DNA of 5,097 bases from Candidatus Omnitrophota bacterium (GTDB taxonomy: Bacteria; Omnitrophota; Gorgyraeia; Zapsychrales; Zapsychraceae): the NCBI GenBank assembly GCA_016217585.1, contig JACRHQ010000116.1, positions 1-5,097 on the forward strand. The letters are read 5' to 3'. How positions within the stretch are numbered: position 1 is the stretch's first letter; the number at the start of each line of letters is the position of its first letter. This document shows positions 1 to 5,097 of this stretch, piece by piece. Position numbers and translations under genes: made by a program. The notes beneath the pieces are model-generated. The model worked only from the letters and a program-made list of their open reading frames with translations. It searched no databases and had not been told where the DNA came from.

Positions 1-850
1 GGCGTTCGAGGACACGCTGCCATAACGGCACGACCAGTTTCTCGATGGACTGGTGGTACTGTTTGCAGTCCTGCGGCGTGTAATCGAACCGGTGCAGGGA
101 CCGGAATTTGTATTCGCAAAAATTTGCGCAGCCGGCGTTTCTGGCTATCGTGACCCGCAGCGAGACCAGCCGGTCGAACAGTCTTTCCAGCTGGTCTTTG
201 TCGCGCAAGCGACGGCCGGCGGCGGCTTTCCAGGCGCGTTCGCGCAGTCCCCGGTCCGGTTCATACAAAAATTTTCCCATTTCCGGCATGGTCCGCTCTT
301 TCCCCTCAAAGTTGACCGTCATCGCGCCGGTAATCGTTTGGTATTCCTGGGTAAGGAGGTCGACTTCGGTCTGGAGCGTGACGTTTTCCTGGACGAACAA
401 ATCAACGTCCGTCCGGAGGCCGCGCGCGTAGACGTGGTAGCGCTGTCCGAAGGAGGGGGAGTCGAGATGCCAGCGTGCCTGCTCGACGAGGAATTTGCGG
501 TTGAGCTGGTCCGCGAATATTTTGACCGTTGGCTGGATAGTTTCAATGAACTGCTGATAGGCCCGGGCGCGGGACGGATCGTCGGTCTGGCAGGTCATGC
601 GGATATAGAGGATGGCCCCTGTCTGGCTCAAGGCGGCGTCCAGTTCCGAGCGGTCCCGTATCCATTCCTCCATTTCCCCAGCGGAATGGATCGTCCGTTC
701 CAGGAGCGTCTGGCACAACGGCCTTACCTGGTCCAATGCGGCCAGGTCGGCCTGCGGCGGGACAAAACGCCGCTTTTGATACGGCTCTAATTGTTCAAAG
801 TCCAATTTGGCGGTCGTATCTGTGAGCATCTTTTGCGCGTGCGCGTTCAT
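1..850 (-). CDS. pepF: M3-family oligoendopeptidase (PepF-like), N-terminal part, cut by the window edge
   Basis: My own reverse-strand translation gives 283 codons without a stop from an ATG at 850-848 to the left edge, so the C-terminal part is missing. M3-family oligoendopeptidases are cytoplasmic zinc metallopeptidases that cut short peptides. What supports the family: a helical, charged N-terminal half with the pattern YHVYARGLRTD (about residues 138-148), an FEGKERTMPEM segment (181-191) followed by EPDRGLRERAWKAA (197-210), then RLVSLRVTIARNAGCANFCEYKF (in the 227-249 region) and RFDYTPQDC (254-262), all typical of the oligoendopeptidase F group. The zinc-binding HEXXH motif lies in the missing half, so catalytic competence cannot be judged. 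The start is uncertain: no Shine-Dalgarno is visible before codon 1, and a second ATG exists at codon 8 (829-827), also without one. An in-frame TAA at 877-875 limits upstream extension. No signal peptide is seen. It is divergent from rpmB and separated by 71 bp. The family call is firm; the exact symbol is less so. Confidence 0.85.
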   Translation of the reverse strand, partial: MNAHAQKMLTDTTAKLDFEQLEPYQKRRFVPPQADLAALDQVRPLCQTLLERTIHSAGEMEEWIRDRSELDAALSQTGAILYIRMTCQTDDPSRARAYQQFIETIQPTVKIFADQLNRKFLVEQARWHLDSPSFGQRYHVYARGLRTDVDLFVQENVTLQTEVDLLTQEYQTITGAMTVNFEGKERTMPEMGKFLYEPDRGLRERAWKAAAGRRLRDKDQLERLFDRLVSLRVTIARNAGCANFCEYKFRSLHRFDYTPQDCKQYHQSIEKLVVPLWQRVLER

Positions 851-858
851 ACGAAATA

Positions 859-886
859 TTGACAAAACATATTTTTAAAGTATAAT
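859..886 (+). promoter_or_regulatory. Consensus sigma-70 promoter of rpmB
   Basis: A perfect -35 hexamer TTGACA (859-864) and a perfect -10 hexamer TATAAT (881-886) are separated by a 16-bp AT-rich spacer. Transcription would start near 892-894, giving a leader of about 28-30 nt before the rpmB ATG. A strong housekeeping promoter is what a ribosomal protein gene needs. The -35 box begins 8 bp from the divergent pepF start codon. No promoter of similar quality was found on the other strand. Confidence 0.85.
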
Positions 887-910
887 TGGAACCTCAATCC
901 AATCTTTAAC

Positions 911-916
911 GAGGGA
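911..916 (+). promoter_or_regulatory. Ribosome binding site of rpmB
   Basis: The purine run GAGGGA lies 5 nt before the ATG at 922. It is the clearest Shine-Dalgarno in the window and it fixes the rpmB start, in contrast with the weak signals on the minus-strand genes. Confidence 0.7.
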
Positions 917-921
917 ATGTC

Positions 922-1149
922 ATGCCTAAACAATGTATTATTTGTCATAAAGGCCCGACGCCCGGCGCCAAATATAAACGCCGCGGCCAGATCAAAAGGA
1001 CCGGCGGTGCCGGTTCCAAGATCGTCGGAAAAAGCCTCCGCCGTTTTTTGCCCAACCTGCAGCGGGTCAAGATCAATCTTGATGGAACAGTCAAACGCGC
1101 TCACGTGTGCACCAGCTGTATCAGCGCCGGCAAAATCCTCAAAGCATAA
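922..1149 (+). CDS. rpmB: 50S ribosomal protein bL28 (zinc-ribbon type)
   Basis: This 75-residue basic protein is ribosomal protein bL28, a structural part of the large ribosomal subunit. It has the core [12 protein letters not shown] (residues 20-31) followed by [12 protein letters not shown] (40-51), the hallmark of the family, and ends with an [16 protein letters not shown] tail (60-75). Cysteine pairs C5-xx-C8 and C63-xx-C66 form two CxxC knuckles that could bind zinc, as in the cysteine-containing ('C+') versions of several small ribosomal proteins; zinc binding is inferred. The length is within the normal family range. The ATG is supported by a GAGGGA ribosome binding site 5 nt upstream and by a consensus promoter. 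It stands alone, not next to rpmG as in Escherichia coli, between divergent pepF and convergent recJ. Its stop codon is 4 bp from the start of the heptamer repeat array. Confidence 0.97.
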   Translation: MPKQCIICHKGPTPGAKYKRRGQIKRTGGAGSKIVGKSLRRFLPNLQRVKINLDGTVKRAHVCTSCISAGKILKA

Positions 1150-1153
1150 CTTC

Positions 1154-1238
1154 CGTATCTCGTCGCTCGTATTTCGTATATCGTAGATTTTTTTACGAGA
1201 TACGATATACGGTATACGAAATACGTTATTCGTTATTC
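1154..1238. repeat. Degenerate 7-bp repeat array with inverted symmetry, possible bidirectional terminator
   Basis: Almost the whole gap between rpmB and recJ is made of 7-bp units. On the left are CGTATCT, CGTCGCT, CGTATTT, CGTATAT and CGTAGAT (1154-1188). A run of seven T follows (1188-1194). On the right are ACGAGAT, ACGATAT, ACGGTAT, ACGAAAT, ACGTTAT and TCGTTAT (1195-1236), broadly the reverse complement of the left side. Perfect inverted matches include 1154-1163 with 1195-1204 (10 bp), 1175-1185 with 1201-1211 (11 bp) and 1168-1180 with 1213-1225 (13 bp), so several alternative hairpins can form. The last unit covers the recJ stop codon (1235-1233). The position between convergent genes suits a bidirectional terminator, but there is no classical GC-rich stem with a trailing T-tract, so this role is inferred. 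It could instead be a dispersed intergenic repeat of this genome. Confidence 0.75.
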
Positions 1239-2918
1239 ATTCAACCGGATATCTTTCAATTTCAACTGCGGGGTCGGCGCTTTGTTCCAGTCATCAAGCG
1301 TGATTTGGTACGCCAGATCGATCTTTCCTCCAGGGTGAATCAGCCCGCTGTATCGCGCCATCCCGAACCCGACCGCCGAGATCGTGCAGTTTCCGTCCGT
1401 AACCCAGAATTTCAGCGTATCCTTGCCCATGATCTTGGGGAACGTCTTGACCGTAACGGCGCGCGAACAGAAAACCGGCGCCGGGTTCCCTTCGCCGAAA
1501 GGTTCCATTTCTTCGATAATGCCGGCCAGATCCATCGTGACGCTGGACAAGGGGATCTCGCAGTCAATGGAAAGCGTCGGGACAAGTTTTTTCGCTTCCA
1601 GCATTTCCTGCGCGATTTCGTTGATGAGCGTTTTAAAAGGGTCGATGTTTTCTTCCTTGATGGTCAGCCCGGCCGCGCCTTCGTGCCCGCCAAAGGCTTC
1701 CAGATACTGCGCGCAGCTTGAGAGGGCGTTATGCAGATGAAACCCGTCGATGGAACGCGCGGACGCCGTGCCGATGCCGTTCTCGTCGATGGATATGACG
1801 ATCGCCGGCCGGTAATATTTGTCGGTAATCTTGGAAGCGACGATGCCCAGCACCCCCTTATGCCAGCCTTCCTTGCTCAGGACGATCACTTTCTGGTCCT
1901 TGAAGTTGACGTCCTGTTCGACGATCGTCATGGCCTCTTCCACGATGTCGCCCTGCATTTTCTGGCGTTCGCTGTTGTGGCGTTCGAGCGTTTTGGCAAG
2001 GTCAAAGGCCTCTTGCGGGTCTTCGCTTAAGAAAAGGTCCAGGGATTTGTGGGCCGTGTCCATCCGTCCGGCGGCGTTGATCCGCGGACCAAGGATAAAC
2101 CCCACGTGGAAAGGCGTGACTTTCTTCCCTTTGATCTTGGCCGTCTCCAGCAGGGCCAGCAACCCTTTATTGCGGGTCTCGGCGATCCTGGCCAGACCGG
2201 ATTTGACGATGATCCGGTTTTCCCCCTGCAGCGGCACGATATCGGCGATCGTGCCGATCGCGGCCAGGTCCAGCAGGTCTTCGCTTGGTTTTCCCGCCAG
2301 GGCCTGGATCAATTTCGTCACGAGGCCGACCGATGCTAAATGTTTAAACGGATAGGGGCAGTCTTTTTGTTTGGGGTTGATAATCGCGACGGCCCTGGGC
2401 AGCTCTTCATCCGGTTCGTGGTGGTCGATGATGATGACCTCCACGCCGGATTGATTGAGTAAATCCACTTCCCTGTGGGCGTTAATGCCGCAGTCCACCG
2501 CGATTAAAAGTTTAACGCCTTTCTCCCGGGCGAATTCCGCGGCCTCTTCATTAAGCCCATAGCCGTGGTGAAACCGGTGCGGGATGTAATGGACGACTTC
2601 GAGTCCCAGCCGGGTGAGGACGTTATTCAGCAATGCCGAAGAAGTAACGCCGTCCACATCATAGTCGCCGAAAACGAGGACGCGCTCTTTCTTTTCTTGC
2701 GCCCGGCGGATCCGCCGGACGGCGGTATCCATATTCTTCAGGAGGAACGGGTCGTGGAGTTTGGCAAGGTCGGCTTTAAGAAAATCGCGGGCTTCCTGGA
2801 TATCCCGGATCTCCCTGTTAATAAGGAGCTGGGCGATGATCGGGTGGACGCCAAGGGCGTCGCTCAAGACCGCCTGGAGTTTCGGGTCGGCATCCGGGAT
2901 TTGCCAGTTTTTGTACAC
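1233..2918 (-). CDS. recJ: Single-stranded-DNA-specific exonuclease RecJ
   Basis: RecJ degrades single-stranded DNA 5'-to-3' in the cytoplasm during recombinational and mismatch repair and at stalled forks. The 561-residue protein is close to the usual length (E. coli about 577). The DHH phosphoesterase domain shows FGDYDVDG (83-90), VDCG (141-144), the eponymous DHH (165-167), IADIVPL (224-230) and GPRINAAGR (277-285), which together carry the metal-binding Asp and His residues. The DHHA1 domain shows GWHKGVLGIVASK (351-363), SARSIDGF (386-393) and GGHEGAAG (410-417). The remaining roughly 110 residues fit the C-terminal OB-fold that binds DNA. All key motifs are intact. The start is GTG (2918-2916): an in-frame TAA lies just upstream, and the next Met is residue 63, inside the conserved region. 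It is the last gene of the rsfS-argS-recJ cluster and begins 9 bp after the argS stop, in the same frame. Its nearest AGGA is 14 nt upstream, so translational coupling to argS is plausible. Confidence 0.96.
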   Translation of the reverse strand: MYKNWQIPDADPKLQAVLSDALGVHPIIAQLLINREIRDIQEARDFLKADLAKLHDPFLLKNMDTAVRRIRRAQEKKERVLVFGDYDVDGVTSSALLNNVLTRLGLEVVHYIPHRFHHGYGLNEEAAEFAREKGVKLLIAVDCGINAHREVDLLNQSGVEVIIIDHHEPDEELPRAVAIINPKQKDCPYPFKHLASVGLVTKLIQALAGKPSEDLLDLAAIGTIADIVPLQGENRIIVKSGLARIAETRNKGLLALLETAKIKGKKVTPFHVGFILGPRINAAGRMDTAHKSLDLFLSEDPQEAFDLAKTLERHNSERQKMQGDIVEEAMTIVEQDVNFKDQKVIVLSKEGWHKGVLGIVASKITDKYYRPAIVISIDENGIGTASARSIDGFHLHNALSSCAQYLEAFGGHEGAAGLTIKEENIDPFKTLINEIAQEMLEAKKLVPTLSIDCEIPLSSVTMDLAGIIEEMEPFGEGNPAPVFCSRAVTVKTFPKIMGKDTLKFWVTDGNCTISAVGFGMARYSGLIHPGGKIDLAYQITLDDWNKAPTPQLKLKDIRLNE

Positions 2919-2927
2919 GATTGTCTT

Positions 2928-4601
2928 TTACATCCTTTCCGGGGTGCTTAATCCGAGAAGGCGCAGGCCGTTGGCCAGGACGATCTTCGTCGCGTTGGCC
3001 AGGGCGAGGCGTTCGGCGGAGAGGTCCTTGTCGTCGCCGATCACGCGGTGCTGGTCGTAAAATTTATGGAACACCATGGCCAGTTCGTGCAAATACTGCA
3101 TGAGCGCGTACGGGTCCAGTTCATGACAGCAAACGGACAGGATGTCCGGGAAGCTTCCCAGCTTTTTGATCAGGTCCAGTTCCTCCGGCGCGTTCAACAG
3201 GGAAAAACTGTTTTCCCGTTGTTTCAAGCACGCCTCCTGCGCTTTTTTGTTGATGCTGTGGATCCGGGCGTGGGCGTACTGGATATAGTAAACGGGGTTC
3301 TCCGGGGTTTCTTTTTTCGCCAGCTCCAGGTCGAAGTCCAGGTGCGCGTCGATATGGCGCATCAGAAAGAAAAAGCGCGCGGCGTCGACGCCGACTTCAT
3401 CGATGACCTCGCGCAGGCTGATGAATTCGCCGCGGCGTGTGGACATCGACACGGGTTTACCGTCGCGGTAGATGGTCGCCAGCTGCACGATGAGGACGTT
3501 GAGGGAATCCGGACTTTTCCCCAGCGCCTGCGCCGCGGCCTTGATGCGCGGGATGTAGCCGTGGTGGTCCGGCCCCCAGATGTTGATGATCCTGGTGAAG
3601 CCGCGCTCGTATTTGTTTTTGTGATAGACGATGTCCGGCAAAAGATACGTGTGGCTGCCGTCGCTTTTTCTGACCACGCGGTCTTTATCGTCGCCGAAAT
3701 GGGTGGATTTAAACCACAAGGCGCCGTCTTTTTCGTAGAGGAACCCTTTTTCTCCCAGGAGTTTCAGGACGGCGGCGATATTGTCTTTGGTGGCGACCTT
3801 TGTTTCATTGGTCCAGCATTCAAAACGCACGTTGAAATCTTCGAGATCCTTGCGGATAACGGACAATAGATAATCGACCCCGTAATTCCTGAAGTTGACC
3901 GGATCCTGCCCGGCGAGCGCGTCGAGAGTTTTGACCCCGGCCCTGGTAATAAATTCCCTGGCGATATCCTTGATGTATTCGCCCTGATAGCCGTTTTCCG
4001 GAAGTGTAGACTGCCCTCCTAATAGTTCAATGGCCCGGCAGCGGATGGATTCGCCCAAGAGGTTGATCTGGTTGCCGCCGTCATTGATGTAATACTCGCG
4101 GGTCGCCTTAAAGCCGAGGAAATCAAGGATATGCGCCAGGGCGTCTCCGACGGCCGCCTGGCGGGCGTGGGCGACGCTTAAAGGTCCCGTGGGGTTCGCG
4201 CTGACAACTTCGACCTGGACCTTCTGCCCGCGGCCGCGGTCGGACCGTCCGTAATCATTTTTTGCCTTGAATATCTCTTCCAGGATTTCGAAAAGCGCCG
4301 GCGGCGTTAGAAAGAAATTGATAAAGCCGGGATTCTTGACTTCGATTTTGGCGATTTTATCCTGAAACGGGGTATGCGCGAGGCTGTCCTGGAATATCCC
4401 GCGGAATTCCTCCGCGATGGCGAGGGGAGCCTTGCGCAGGACTTTGGCTGATTTCAGGGCGATGTTGGCGGAAAATTCGCCGTGGAGCCGCTGCGCCGGG
4501 AAGTCCAGCTCAACGGGCGGCAGAACGGTATCGGAAGGCAATTTCCGTTTTAAGGATTCCTCGAGATGTTTGGCCAGTTGTGCACGCAAGTCGGATAGCA
4601 T
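2928..4601 (-). CDS. argS: Arginyl-tRNA synthetase (class Ia)
   Basis: ArgRS attaches arginine to tRNA-Arg in the cytoplasm. At 557 residues it has normal bacterial length. An N-terminal tRNA-recognition domain (about 1-95) ends in NPGFINFFL (90-98). The Rossmann catalytic domain has VSANPTGPL (133-141) directly before the HIGH-motif position, then GDALA (152-156), REYYINDGGNQINLLG (168-183) and WGPDHHGYIPR (342-352). The KMSKS-like loop is VSMSTRRGEF (384-393), followed by DEVGVDAARFFFLMR (401-415) and ENPVYYIQYAHAR (434-446). The DALR anticodon-binding domain closes with ANGLRLLGLSTPERM (543-557), characteristic of the family. Odd point: the HIGH position reads S-V-A-H (142-145) instead of the usual H-V-G-H. 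The KMSKS second lysine is also replaced, which is common in ArgRS. The ATG (4601-4599) follows the rsfS stop by 30 bp with no well-spaced Shine-Dalgarno; no other in-frame start exists in that gap. Confidence 0.96.
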   Translation of the reverse strand: MLSDLRAQLAKHLEESLKRKLPSDTVLPPVELDFPAQRLHGEFSANIALKSAKVLRKAPLAIAEEFRGIFQDSLAHTPFQDKIAKIEVKNPGFINFFLTPPALFEILEEIFKAKNDYGRSDRGRGQKVQVEVVSANPTGPLSVAHARQAAVGDALAHILDFLGFKATREYYINDGGNQINLLGESIRCRAIELLGGQSTLPENGYQGEYIKDIAREFITRAGVKTLDALAGQDPVNFRNYGVDYLLSVIRKDLEDFNVRFECWTNETKVATKDNIAAVLKLLGEKGFLYEKDGALWFKSTHFGDDKDRVVRKSDGSHTYLLPDIVYHKNKYERGFTRIINIWGPDHHGYIPRIKAAAQALGKSPDSLNVLIVQLATIYRDGKPVSMSTRRGEFISLREVIDEVGVDAARFFFLMRHIDAHLDFDLELAKKETPENPVYYIQYAHARIHSINKKAQEACLKQRENSFSLLNAPEELDLIKKLGSFPDILSVCCHELDPYALMQYLHELAMVFHKFYDQHRVIGDDKDLSAERLALANATKIVLANGLRLLGLSTPERM

Positions 4602-4627
4602 GTGGGTAGGAAACGGCCGTCCGGGAT

Positions 4628-4633
4628 CTCCTT
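4628..4633 (-). promoter_or_regulatory. Displaced Shine-Dalgarno-like AAGGAG upstream of argS
   Basis: On the minus strand AAGGAG overlaps the rsfS TAA stop codon. It is a strong anti-16S match, but the argS ATG is 26 nt further on, much more than the usual 5-10 nt. No ATG, GTG or TTG occurs in the argS frame between them. It may be chance, a standby site, or help ribosomes that finish rsfS to re-initiate at argS. Confidence 0.35.
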
Positions 4634-4976
4634 AGGCCTGCCATTTGACCTGCGGGGCGTCCTGCCAGAGATATTCCAGCTGATAAAATTCCCTGACGCG
4701 TTTCTGGAAGACGTGGGCGACGACATCGCCGGTGTCGACCACGATCCAGTCAGCCTTGGTCACGCCTTCCCTGGCGCGCATGGAAACGCCGGATTCGGCG
4801 AGTTTTTCCTCGATATCATCGGCGATGGCCCGGGCGTGCCTGTCGGTATTCCCTGAACACAGGACAAAATAATCGCAATAGTTCACGATCTTGCGCATGT
4901 CCAGGACAACGATATCTTCCGCTTTTTTCTCAGAAGCGAATCGGGCGATGGATTTGGCTGTCTGTCTGGAAGTCAA
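4632..4976 (-). CDS. rsfS: Ribosomal silencing factor RsfS (Iojap/YbeB family)
   Basis: RsfS binds uL14 on the large ribosomal subunit and blocks joining of the subunits, lowering translation in starvation or stationary phase. The 114-residue protein has the full family pattern: KKAEDIVVLDMRK (17-29), the YCDYFVLCSG strand (33-42), a helical HARAIADDIEEKL (47-59), then ADWIVVDTGDVVAHVF (75-90) and REFYQLEYLW (95-104). Length is normal for the family. The start is TTG (4976-4974). An in-frame TGA at 4994-4992 limits extension upstream, the next Met is residue 27, and the N-terminus from this TTG aligns with the usual family start. No Shine-Dalgarno is visible. It is the first complete gene of the rsfS-argS-recJ cluster. 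No promoter is visible in the 32 bp before it, so it is probably co-transcribed with the upstream partial gene. nadD is a frequent rsfS neighbour in bacteria, but the upstream fragment does not let me identify it as such. Confidence 0.95.
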   Translation of the reverse strand: MTSRQTAKSIARFASEKKAEDIVVLDMRKIVNYCDYFVLCSGNTDRHARAIADDIEEKLAESGVSMRAREGVTKADWIVVDTGDVVAHVFQKRVREFYQLEYLWQDAPQVKWQA

Positions 4977-5008
4977 TGAAACTATCGGGAATAGCAGGAT
5001 TCAAATGG

Positions 5009-5097
5009 TTACTTCTTTAATTTTGCCGCCTGGTCTTTGCTGAGAACTCTCCAGCATTCATGGGTGCCTTTGGGGGACTTGGCAACGGCGAAGAAAC
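5009..5097 (-). CDS. C-terminal end of an unrecognised protein, cut by the window edge
   Basis: The minus-strand frame ending at TAA 5011-5009 is open to the right edge and encodes 28 residues, ending SPKGTHECWRVLSKDQAAKLKK. The mix of charged and hydrophobic residues and the lysine-rich end look like a real soluble C-terminus. It lies 32 bp before rsfS on the same strand, as expected for the upstream gene of the same transcript. I do not recognise the family, and 28 residues are too few to assign one. A second frame is also open to the edge (stop at 5020-5018) but reads as a proline- and serine-rich, less protein-like sequence, so I prefer this one. Confidence 0.45.
   Translation of the reverse strand, partial: FFAVAKSPKGTHECWRVLSKDQAAKLKK

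Noticed and set aside
53..790. 245-codon open frame on the plus strand
   Set aside because: It lies antisense to the M3 peptidase frame, which has clear family motifs; its own translation resembles no family and is a GC-driven shadow.
847..1104. 85-codon minus-strand frame over rpmB and its leader
   Set aside because: It is antisense to the well-supported bL28 gene, has no ribosome binding site and no recognisable motif.
1168..1225. Classical intrinsic terminator
   Set aside because: The stems are AT-rich with alternative pairings, and the T7 run sits in the loop instead of after a GC-rich stem. A terminator role is kept only as a possibility in the repeat entry.
1154..1238. CRISPR-like array
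   Set aside because: The units are 7 bp, directly adjacent and without spacers; this is a short tandem and inverted repeat, not a CRISPR.
1107..1721. 204-codon plus-strand frame spanning the rpmB end, the repeat gap and recJ
   Set aside because: It crosses three unrelated elements, has Tyr/Arg-rich low-complexity sequence where it reads the heptamers, and is antisense to conserved RecJ domains.
3048..3869. 273-codon open frame on the plus strand
   Set aside because: It is antisense to argS and rich in Val, Asp and Arg from the complementary codon pattern; no motif is seen.
5018..5097. Alternative minus-strand frame open to the right edge, containing an ATG near 5061
   Set aside because: Its translation is rich in Pro and Ser and less protein-like than the frame ending at 5009; too short to be certain.
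1..5097. tRNA genes, riboswitches, T-box leaders, insertion sequences or defence genes
   Set aside because: No cloverleaf, leader element, transposase motif or terminal inverted repeat was seen; all gaps between genes are under 100 bp.

Overview
This window looks like ordinary chromosomal housekeeping DNA from a bacterium of moderately high GC content. It holds four complete genes, two genes cut by the window edges, and one short repeat-filled gap. Every large gene belongs to a universal or widespread bacterial family, and there is no sign of phage, plasmid, transposon or defence genes. The proteins are bacterial (bL28, RsfS, RecJ). I cannot name the lineage securely. The cysteine-containing bL28, the variant ArgRS signature and the 7-bp intergenic repeat would fit an uncultivated candidate phylum such as Omnitrophota, but that is a low-confidence impression.

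Layout from left to right: (1) positions 1-850, minus strand, the N-terminal half of an M3-family oligoendopeptidase (PepF-like), running off the left edge before its catalytic HEXXH region. (2) positions 851-921, a short divergent gap with a perfect-consensus sigma-70 promoter (TTGACA, 16 bp, TATAAT) and a ribosome binding site for the next gene. (3) positions 922-1149, plus strand, rpmB (ribosomal protein bL28 with two CxxC pairs). (4) positions 1150-1232, a convergent gap made almost entirely of degenerate 7-bp units on both sides of a T-tract, arranged as an inverted repeat that runs into the end of recJ. (5) positions 1233-4976, minus strand, a tight cluster rsfS-argS-recJ with gaps of 30 and 9 bp. 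(6) positions 5009-5097, minus strand, the last 28 codons of an unrecognised gene that probably leads this cluster.

The minus-strand cluster joins ribosome silencing (RsfS), arginine charging of tRNA (ArgRS) and single-strand DNA exonuclease activity (RecJ). The small gaps and lack of visible promoters suggest one transcript read from the right. rpmB is a single-gene unit with its own strong promoter. It is divergent from pepF and convergent with recJ, and the heptamer array is placed where a bidirectional terminator would be expected.

I found no convincing undescribed system. The items most worth a second look are the heptamer array at 1154-1238, the HIGH-motif variant (S-V-A-H) in ArgRS, and the weak or displaced translation-initiation signals of the rsfS-argS-recJ cluster.
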